A stretch of DNA of 64,000 nt from Xenorhabdus indica (lineage in GTDB: Bacteria > Pseudomonadota > Gammaproteobacteria > Enterobacterales > Enterobacteriaceae), in contig NZ_NKHP01000016.1 in assembly GCF_014467235.1 (NCBI RefSeq), forward strand, positions 40,885-104,884, in the 5' to 3' direction. The position numbers and the translations under genes are program-made. The notes under the pieces are model-generated. The model ran no database searches. It was not told the DNA's origin and saw nothing but the letters and a program-made list of their open reading frames with translations. Positions 57,809-64,000 of the stretch are shown piece after piece; the first letter of the stretch is position 1; each line of letters begins with the position of its first letter.

Positions 57809-58807
57809 ATGGGAATTGAGCGCATGGCCAAACATAAGACTATACATAGAAAAACCATGCATAAAACAGTACAGAAAGCACCTGGTAAGCACGGTGATAT
57901 TATTTTCAGTACGCTAGTCAGGCTGGCGGCTCTGATGACGTTATTTCTACTGGGAGGCATTATCATCTCGCTGCTGATTGCTGCCTGGCCGAGTATGCAG
58001 GCGTTTGGTTTTGCTTTTCTATGGAATAAAGATTGGGATGCACCTGCGGGGATTTTCGGCGCACTAGTTCCGATTTATGGCACATTAGTGACTTCATTGA
58101 TTGCTCTGATTATTGCCGTTCCGGTCAGTTTTGGCATCGCTCTGTTTTTGACAGAGCTGGCACCAAACTGGCTGAAACGGCCGCTTGGTGTAGCAATCGA
58201 ATTATTGGCGGCAATCCCCAGTATCGTTTATGGCATGTGGGGGCTGTTTGTCTTTGCCCCGCTTTTTGCCACCTATTTCCAGCAACCTGTCGGAAATGTG
58301 TTGTCGAGTATTCCTGTCGTAGGAGAACTGTTTTCCGGCCCGGCTTTCGGCATCGGTATTCTGGCCGCGGGTATTATTCTTGCCATTATGATTATTCCCT
58401 ATATTGCTTCTGTGATGCGCGATGTTTTTGAACAAACTCCCGTTATGATGAAAGAATCGGCTTATGGAATTGGCTGTACAACATGGGAAGTGATTTGGCA
58501 TATCGTCCTGCCTTACACCAAAAATGGGGTAATCGGCGGTGTGATGTTGGGCCTGGGGCGTGCACTGGGAGAAACCATGGCAGTGACTTTTATTATCGGC
58601 AATACCTATCAACTGGACAGTTTCTCCCTCTATATGCCCGGAAACAGCATTACTTCGGCATTGGCAAATGAATTTGCCGAAGCGGCATCTGGTCTGCATA
58701 CCTCTGCATTGATGGAACTGGGGCTGATTTTATTTGTGATCACTTTTATTGTTCTCGCGTTATCAAAATTGATGATCATGCGTCTGTCCAGGAACGAGGG
58801 ACGTTGA
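57809..58807 (+). CDS. pstC: Phosphate ABC permease PstC
   Basis: A protein of 332 aa with about six membrane helices and the binding-protein-dependent transport motif [20 protein letters not shown] near residue 215-235. The N-terminal 30 residues are longer and basic. GAAGGGAAA precedes the ATG. It forms the channel with PstA. Confidence 0.96.
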   Translation: MGIERMAKHKTIHRKTMHKTVQKAPGKHGDIIFSTLVRLAALMTLFLLGGIIISLLIAAWPSMQAFGFAFLWNKDWDAPAGIFGALVPIYGTLVTSLIALIIAVPVSFGIALFLTELAPNWLKRPLGVAIELLAAIPSIVYGMWGLFVFAPLFATYFQQPVGNVLSSIPVVGELFSGPAFGIGILAAGIILAIMIIPYIASVMRDVFEQTPVMMKESAYGIGCTTWEVIWHIVLPYTKNGVIGGVMLGLGRALGETMAVTFIIGNTYQLDSFSLYMPGNSITSALANEFAEAASGLHTSALMELGLILFVITFIVLALSKLMIMRLSRNEGR

Positions 58808-58808
58808 A

Positions 58809-59669
58809 ATGGTAAGAATTGATAAACGCCATAAGTTACAAGCCTGGCGGCGTCGGAAAAATCATCTCGCCCTGTTTCTATCTATGGCAACAATGGCGTT
58901 CGGTTTGTTCTGGCTGATTTGGATTTTAATCTCCACAATCACTAAAGGCATTGATGGGATGTCTCTGGCGTTATTTACCGAAATGACACCACCACCCAAC
59001 ACAGCAGGAGGCGGGCTGGCAAACGCCATTGTTGGCAGTGGACTCCTGATCTTCTGGGCAACGGTATGCGGTACGCCATTGGGAATTATGGCGGGTATTT
59101 ATCTTGCTGAGTATGGACGTCGTTCTCCGCTGGCTGAGGTGATCCGCTTTATCAATGATATCCTGCTTTCTGCCCCTTCCATTGTTGTAGGGCTGTTTGT
59201 TTACACGATAGTTGTGACGAAAATGCAGCATTTCTCTGGTTGGGCAGGGGTAATTGCACTGGCTCTGTTACAAATCCCGATTGTTATCCGCACAACGGAA
59301 AACATGTTGAAACTGGTGCCGGATAACCTGCGTGAAGCAGCTTATGCACTGGGAACACCGAAATGGAAAATGATCTCTGCTATTACGTTGAAAGCCTCAA
59401 TATCAGGTATTATCACGGGTGTGTTACTGGCGATTGCCCGTATTGCAGGGGAAACCGCCCCATTGTTATTCACTTCGCTTTCCAACCAGTTCTGGAGCAC
59501 TAACCTCAGTCAGCCAATTGCCAATTTGCCTGTCACCATATTCAAGTTTGCTATGAGTCCATTCTCTGACTGGCAACAACTGGCATGGGCCGGGGTTTTA
59601 CTGATTACCTTGTGTGTACTGTTGATTAATATCTTGGCGCGGTTGTTATTTGCCAAGAAAAAATTCTGA
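58809..59669 (+). CDS. pstA: Phosphate ABC permease PstA
   Basis: A protein of 286 aa with six membrane helices, the EAA-like motif [20 protein letters not shown] and [20 protein letters not shown], typical of PstA. One base after the pstC stop. Partner of PstC. Confidence 0.96.
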   Translation: MVRIDKRHKLQAWRRRKNHLALFLSMATMAFGLFWLIWILISTITKGIDGMSLALFTEMTPPPNTAGGGLANAIVGSGLLIFWATVCGTPLGIMAGIYLAEYGRRSPLAEVIRFINDILLSAPSIVVGLFVYTIVVTKMQHFSGWAGVIALALLQIPIVIRTTENMLKLVPDNLREAAYALGTPKWKMISAITLKASISGIITGVLLAIARIAGETAPLLFTSLSNQFWSTNLSQPIANLPVTIFKFAMSPFSDWQQLAWAGVLLITLCVLLINILARLLFAKKKF

Positions 59670-59704
59670 TATTAGAGGAACTGATATTGAAGAGAGAAGC
59701 GTTG

Positions 59705-60481
59705 ATGAGTAAAGCCAATGATGTTGCAGGAAATAAGATTCAGGTACGAAATCTGAATTTCTATTACGGCAAATTTCATGCACTGAAAAATATCACGTTG
59801 GATATTGCACAGAATAAAGTGACTGCTTTCATTGGCCCATCGGGATGTGGCAAATCAACATTACTGCGTACTTTTAACAAAATGTATGAACTGTATGGAG
59901 AACAGAAAGCAGAAGGCGAGATCTTGCTGGATGAAACAAATATTCTGACCGATAAACAGGATATTGCCTTGTTACGAGCCAAAGTAGGCATGGTTTTTCA
60001 AAAGCCGACGCCCTTTCCGATGTCGATTTACGACAATATCGCTTTTGGCGTGCGTTTGTTTGAAAAACTTTCAAGGGCTGAGATGGATGAGCGAGTCCAT
60101 TGGGCGCTGACAAAAGCCGCATTGTGGAACGAAACCAAAGACAAGTTACACCAGAGTGGTTACAGCCTGTCTGGAGGTCAGCAACAGCGTTTGTGTATTG
60201 CCCGTGCTATCGCTATCCGACCGGAAGTTTTGTTGCTGGATGAACCTTGCTCTGCTCTCGACCCGATTTCTACAGGGCGTATTGAGGAACTGATCAGTGA
60301 ACTGAAATCGGAATATACCGTAGTGATCGTTACACACAATATGCAGCAGGCGGCACGTTGTTCTGATTATACGGCTTTTATGTACCTCGGTGAGTTGATT
60401 GAATTCAGTGACACTGACATTTTGTTCACCACACCGAAAATGAAGCAGACCGAAGATTATATTACTGGTCGGTATGGTTGA
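59705..60481 (+). CDS. pstB: Phosphate ABC ATPase PstB
   Basis: A protein of 258 aa if the ATG at 59705 is used (AAGAGAGAAG upstream; a TTG at 59687 is in frame). Walker [29 protein letters not shown], signature [16 protein letters not shown], Walker [15 protein letters not shown] and [13 protein letters not shown]. From [20 protein letters not shown] onward it is almost identical to E. coli PstB. Confidence 0.97.
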   Translation: MSKANDVAGNKIQVRNLNFYYGKFHALKNITLDIAQNKVTAFIGPSGCGKSTLLRTFNKMYELYGEQKAEGEILLDETNILTDKQDIALLRAKVGMVFQKPTPFPMSIYDNIAFGVRLFEKLSRAEMDERVHWALTKAALWNETKDKLHQSGYSLSGGQQQRLCIARAIAIRPEVLLLDEPCSALDPISTGRIEELISELKSEYTVVIVTHNMQQAARCSDYTAFMYLGELIEFSDTDILFTTPKMKQTEDYITGRYG

Positions 60482-60508
60482 TATGGGCAGATAAGAGGTA
60501 GCGTAAAG

Positions 60509-61225
60509 ATGGACAATCTGAATTTCGGTAAGCACATTTCTGGTCAGTTCAATGCTGAGCTGGAACATATCCGTACTGAATTAATGGCGATGGGTGGATT
60601 GGTAGAAGAGCAGCTCAGTAAGGCGATTCTGGCAATGCACAATCAGGATAAACAGTTAGCCCAACAAGTCATTGAAGACGACCAGAAGGTCAACATGATG
60701 GAAGTGGCGATAGATGAAGCCTGTGTTCGTATCATTGCCAAACGTCAGCCCGCCGCAAGTGATCTGCGCCTGATAATGGTTATCTCAAAGACCATTGCCG
60801 AGCTGGAGCGTATTGGTGATGTTGCGAATAAAATTTGTCAGACGGCGCTGGAGAAATTTTCTCATCAACAGCAACCACTATTGGTCAGTCTGGAATCTTT
60901 GGGCTGGCATACCATCCGGATGCTGCATGATGTATTGGATGCTTTTGCCCGTATGGATTTGCAAGAAGCCATTCGTATCTATCGTGAAGATAAAAAAGTA
61001 GATCAGGAATATGAAGGCATTGTGCGCCAGTTAATGACTTACATGATGGAAGATCCACGTACTATTCCAAGCATCATGACCGCACTTTTATGTGCCCGCT
61101 CTATCGAACGTATCGGCGATCGTTGTCAGAACATTTGTGAATTTATCTTCTATTACGTCAAAGGACAGGATTTTCGCCATGTTGGGGGCGATAAACTGGA
61201 AGAATTGCTTACTAAAGATGAATAA
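60509..61225 (+). CDS. phoU: PhoU, phosphate signalling regulator
   Basis: A protein of 238 aa, two PhoU three-helix repeats: each contains an E/DxxxD metal motif, [20 protein letters not shown] in the first and [15 protein letters not shown] in the second. It keeps PhoR-PhoB off when phosphate is available. Last gene of the pst unit. Confidence 0.97.
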   Translation: MDNLNFGKHISGQFNAELEHIRTELMAMGGLVEEQLSKAILAMHNQDKQLAQQVIEDDQKVNMMEVAIDEACVRIIAKRQPAASDLRLIMVISKTIAELERIGDVANKICQTALEKFSHQQQPLLVSLESLGWHTIRMLHDVLDAFARMDLQEAIRIYREDKKVDQEYEGIVRQLMTYMMEDPRTIPSIMTALLCARSIERIGDRCQNICEFIFYYVKGQDFRHVGGDKLEELLTKDE

Positions 61226-61401
61226 TTTTTATGACGATGAAACATGGGTATTCTCTTAAGTGCGGTTAGGGGTTCACTTTAAAGATTTATTCCAAAAGGG
61301 TATAAATATAGTATTTTATATTATTTCAAGTACTATGATGAAATTGATAGTTTTTATTGGACAATAAATAATTATTAACAAATTAACAACAGGGGTGTCC
61401 A

Positions 61402-62250
61402 ATGAAATTCCGCAATCAATCTCGGATAGCAGTGACTGTGTTACTAACCAGTCTGGTATTAGTTTCTGGCGTAGCAAAAGCAGACAAACTTGATGATATA
61501 AAAAAAGCGGGTACGGTTCGTATTGCGGTATTCGACAGTAATCCCCCTTTTGGTTTTATCGATCCTAAAACGAAAAAACTTGCTGGTTATGATGTGGACA
61601 TCGCCAATGCAATCGCCAGTGATCTGGGCGTGAAACTGCAATTGCGCCCAACCAATCCTGCAAATCGTATTCCACTACTCTCTTCCAAGAAAATTGATTT
61701 AATTGCTGCTAACTTCACGATCACCGATGAACGGGCAAAACAGGTCGATTTTTCCATTCCTTATTTTGCTACGGGGCAAAAATTCATTGCCCGTAAAGGT
61801 GTCCTGACTAATCCGGATGATATCGCTAAATTGCGTATCGGTGCGGATAAGGGAACGGTACAAGAAATTACACTGCGTGAGCGTTACCCAACTGCGAAAG
61901 TTATCTCTTATGACGATACTCCGCTGGCATTTGCGGCGTTGAGAAATGGTAATGTTCAGGCGATCACTCAGGATGATGCAAAGCTGGTCGGCTTATTGGC
62001 GAATGTTCCTGAAGCGCAAAAAGCAGATTTCGAAATATCACCTTTCAGTATTACCCGGGAATATCAGGCTGTAGCGGCTTCCAAAGGAGAAGCCCGGTTG
62101 GTTGAAGCGGTGAACCAGACATTGTTGAAACTGGAGAAAGAAGGTGAAGCAGAGAAAATTTATAACCGCTGGTTTGGTCCTGATACAAAATCTGCTCAGC
62201 CACGTGGTAATTTTAAGTTTGCTCCATTAAATAGTCAGGCAGCGAACTAA
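61402..62250 (+). CDS. Amino-acid ABC transporter periplasmic binding protein
   Basis: A protein of 282 aa. Signal peptide (VTVLLTSLVLVSGVAKA), then the SBP_bac_3 pattern: IKKAGTVRIAVFDSNPPFGF, AGYDVDIANAIASDLG, DLIAANFTITDERAKQVDFS, DKGTVQEITLRERYP and AITQDDAKL. Polar amino-acid binding; exact ligand not readable. A hairpin after the gene (62281-62302) separates it from its permeases. Confidence 0.92.
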   Translation: MKFRNQSRIAVTVLLTSLVLVSGVAKADKLDDIKKAGTVRIAVFDSNPPFGFIDPKTKKLAGYDVDIANAIASDLGVKLQLRPTNPANRIPLLSSKKIDLIAANFTITDERAKQVDFSIPYFATGQKFIARKGVLTNPDDIAKLRIGADKGTVQEITLRERYPTAKVISYDDTPLAFAALRNGNVQAITQDDAKLVGLLANVPEAQKADFEISPFSITREYQAVAASKGEARLVEAVNQTLLKLEKEGEAEKIYNRWFGPDTKSAQPRGNFKFAPLNSQAAN

Positions 62251-62280
62251 CATACGTCTGGGAAAATGATATCGGAAACC

Positions 62281-62302
62281 AGCCCCGTCTTTGTGCGGGG
62301 CT
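62281..62302 (+). terminator. Attenuator-like terminator between binding protein and permease genes
   Basis: AGCCCCG and CGGGGCT form a 7-bp stem around TCTTTGTG, followed by TTTG. The position, inside an ABC operon just after the binding protein, fits a partial terminator that gives more binding protein than permease. Confidence 0.7.
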
Positions 62303-62329
62303 TTGCCATTTGTTGATGTGGTGAATAAT

Positions 62330-63067
62330 ATGTTTGAGCAATTTATTGACGAGCACTTATTGGCTCCTGAATATCTGCAATGGCTCTGGCAAGGGTTCTT
62401 GATTACATTATGGATCTCTGCCTGTACCATTGTTTCTTCCACCTTACTGGGTTTTGTCATTGCGGCAGCGCGGGACAGCCAGATCAAGCCATTGCGTTGG
62501 TTGATTACGCTGTACACCTCGGTATTCCGCAATACCCCGTTGCTGGTACAACTGTTTTTCTGGTATTTCGCTTCCGGCCAGATTTTGCCTCAAGATGCCA
62601 TGATCTGGCTGAACACTCCCCATGAGACTGCGATTGCAGGTTTTACTCTGGAATGGCCTTCATTTGAGTTTCTGGCTGGATTTATTGGCCTGACACTCTA
62701 TTCCGCCCCTTTTGTGGCAGAAGAGTTAAGAGCTGGAATGCAGGGTGTTGGACATGGGCAAAAATATGCTGCTCATGCATTGGGTTTAACTGGTTGGCAG
62801 GCCATGCGCCATGTCGTACTGCCACAGGCATTGAAGATTGCTATGCCACCACTTTTGGGGCAGTACATGACTATCGTCAAGAATTCATCATTAACAATGG
62901 CGATTGGTGTCGCCGAACTTTCCTATGCTTCCCGTCAGGTAGAAACACAGTCTCTGCAAACATTTGAAGCGTTTGGCGTGGCGACAGTGCTCTACATCGC
63001 CATTATTGCTGTGATGGAAGGGTGGGGGCAATGGCGTCAGCAGAGAATACTGGCAAGAGGGTACTGA
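62330..63067 (+). CDS. Amino-acid ABC permease (HisMQ type), first
   Basis: A protein of 245 aa from the ATG at 62330 (GTGGTGA upstream; a GTG at 62291 would start inside the hairpin and is unlikely). HisMQ permease pattern: FRNTPLLVQLFFWYF, EELRAGMQGVGHGQKYAAHA, LGLTGWQAMRHVVLPQALKI, NSSLTMAIGVAEL. Forms a heteromer with the next gene. Confidence 0.93.
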   Translation: MFEQFIDEHLLAPEYLQWLWQGFLITLWISACTIVSSTLLGFVIAAARDSQIKPLRWLITLYTSVFRNTPLLVQLFFWYFASGQILPQDAMIWLNTPHETAIAGFTLEWPSFEFLAGFIGLTLYSAPFVAEELRAGMQGVGHGQKYAAHALGLTGWQAMRHVVLPQALKIAMPPLLGQYMTIVKNSSLTMAIGVAELSYASRQVETQSLQTFEAFGVATVLYIAIIAVMEGWGQWRQQRILARGY

Positions 63068-63068
63068 T

Positions 63069-63842
63069 ATGGACTTTACTGTTATAGCAGAAAACTGGCG
63101 CTATTTGCTGTTGGGAACCTTTCCCGACGGGCCGTTGGAAGGCGCAGCTTTGACTCTGATGATAAGTATTATGGCCGGAGTGATCTCGATTGCCTTAGGG
63201 ACAGTGGCAGGAATCGCATTGGCGATGTTGCGGGGTTTTTGGGTAAATTTGCTGGCAGCGGTACTGGGATTCTTTCGTGCTATTCCGGTTATTATGCTGA
63301 TTTTCTGGACTTATTTCTTGTTGCCAGTGGTTTTGGGTATGGAAATACCTGAAATCACCACTGTAGTTTGTGCACTGGCATTGATCACGTCTGCTTATCT
63401 GGCCCATGGTGTCAAAGCGGGCATTCTGGCGATTGGTGAAGGTCAATGGCGTGCAGGACTGTCTCTGGGTTTCAATCGTTGGGAAGTATTGTGGCATATC
63501 GTTCTGCCACAGGCATTGCGTATGATGGTGCCTTCGTTCATAAACCAATGGATTGCGTTAATCAAAGACACTTCATTGGCCTATATTGTCGGCGTAGCAG
63601 AACTGTCATTTTTGGCGACACAGGTTAATAATCGTAGTATGGTTTATCCGATGGAAGTCTTTTTATTTGTTGCGTTAGTTTATTTTGTGATGTGTTTGTC
63701 ACTGGAATTAGCCGCTAACTATGTTGCTCGCCATTTTTCGGTAAGACGTGAGAAAACCGCATTCTTGCGATTTTGGGGTATACCCGACAGGCTTCGAATT
63801 GTATTTAGACGGCAAGTGAATGGCTCTTCAGAAACCTGTTAG
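63069..63842 (+). CDS. Amino-acid ABC permease (HisMQ type), second
   Basis: A protein of 257 aa, one base after the first permease. FFRAIPVIMLIFWTYFLLP, VKAGILAIGEGQWRAGLSLG, NRWEVLWHIVLPQALRMMVP, KDTSLAYIVGVAELSF. The ATPase that should complete this transporter is not present before the IS1-like end at 63902. Confidence 0.92.
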   Translation: MDFTVIAENWRYLLLGTFPDGPLEGAALTLMISIMAGVISIALGTVAGIALAMLRGFWVNLLAAVLGFFRAIPVIMLIFWTYFLLPVVLGMEIPEITTVVCALALITSAYLAHGVKAGILAIGEGQWRAGLSLGFNRWEVLWHIVLPQALRMMVPSFINQWIALIKDTSLAYIVGVAELSFLATQVNNRSMVYPMEVFLFVALVYFVMCLSLELAANYVARHFSVRREKTAFLRFWGIPDRLRIVFRRQVNGSSETC

Positions 63843-63901
63843 TGCTATGTTTGTAACCACGATATCTGGAACAAAGCGAAGGTAATAAAAAGACAAGAGT
63901 C

Positions 63902-64000
63902 GGTCACGTATTCAACCTGTTGATGGTTGTGTATAATCGTCATTTTTTCGGAGAAGTCACATGGCGACTGTTGAAGTAAAATGTCGATTTTGTCAGCAAA
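63902..64000 (+). mobile_element. IS1-family element, left end (runs off the window)
   Basis: GGTCACGTATTCAACCTGTT at 63902 resembles the IS1-type terminal repeat GGTTATGTATTGAATAG seen at 14629. The insA gene starts 59 bp further on, so this is the left end of a possibly intact copy. Confidence 0.7.
63961..64000 (+). CDS. insA: IS1-family InsA, first 13 codons
   Basis: ATG GCG ACT GTT... reads MATVEVKCRFCQQ, the start of an IS1 InsA zinc-finger protein (CxxC). GGAGAAG lies nine bases upstream. Same family as the degenerate copy near 14584 (MAKVDVYFRYCHT). Confidence 0.75.
   Translation, partial: MATVEVKCRFCQQ

Noticed and set aside
1..64000. CRISPR arrays, tRNA or rRNA genes, prophage modules
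   Set aside because: I looked for regularly spaced repeats, tRNA-like cloverleaf ends and phage structural genes and saw none. A covariance search was not possible here.

Overview
The window reads as chromosomal DNA of an entomopathogenic enterobacterium of the Xenorhabdus/Photorhabdus group (Morganellaceae), with Xenorhabdus the better guess. The core genes are of enterobacterial type (nfuA, gntX, bioH, feoABC, tex, greB, ompR-envZ, pstSCAB-phoU). EnvZ has almost no periplasmic domain, a feature described for Xenorhabdus nematophila. Intergenic DNA is AT-rich and insertion sequences are frequent. This assignment is from memory of the families; no database was searched.

Layout. 1-1.8 kb: nfuA (partial), gntX and bioH. 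1.8-18.6 kb: an accessory block between bioH and feoC, which are neighbours in E. coli. It holds an OsmC-like protein, an AraC regulator, an EmrAB-type efflux pair, a compact six-gene acyl-activation and sulfur-mobilisation operon (LuxE-like, IscU-like, cysteine desulfurase, fatty acyl-AMP ligase, ACP, flavoprotein), and a pile-up of IS630, IS3, IS1, ISAs1 and IS110 elements. 18.6-28 kb: core feoCBA, a PNPOx-like gene, tex, greB and ompR-envZ. 28-32.7 kb: an IS982-like relic, a small arsenic-methylation/efflux operon (padR, permease, Cys-rich small protein, arsM) and a broken IS630. 33-56.5 kb: a siderophore island with a 79-bp imperfect direct repeat near each end. 56.5-61.2 kb: the Pho regulon operon pstSCAB-phoU with two PHO boxes. 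61.4-64 kb: an amino-acid ABC transporter (binding protein and two permeases) followed by the left end of an IS1-like element.

How the genes work together. The siderophore island encodes 2,3-dihydroxybenzoate synthesis and activation (entC-entE-entB-entA), two NRPS proteins (Cy-Cy-A-PCP and C*-PCP-C), histidine decarboxylase, an N-hydroxylase, a periplasmic binding protein, two permeases, an ATPase and a TonB receptor. Together these predict an anguibactin/preacinetobactin-type siderophore: DHB, an azoline and N-hydroxyhistamine. The PCP of the large NRPS has Pro in place of the phosphopantetheine Ser, so loading would have to be done by the PCP of the second NRPS. Fur-like sites precede the TonB receptor, the ent operon and feoA.

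The most original locus is 6.5-12.2 kb. It joins two acyl-adenylating enzymes and an ACP to a dedicated desulfurase and IscU-like scaffold, next to an efflux pump. I recognise no described pathway with this gene set; a sulfur-bearing acyl metabolite is a reasonable hypothesis.
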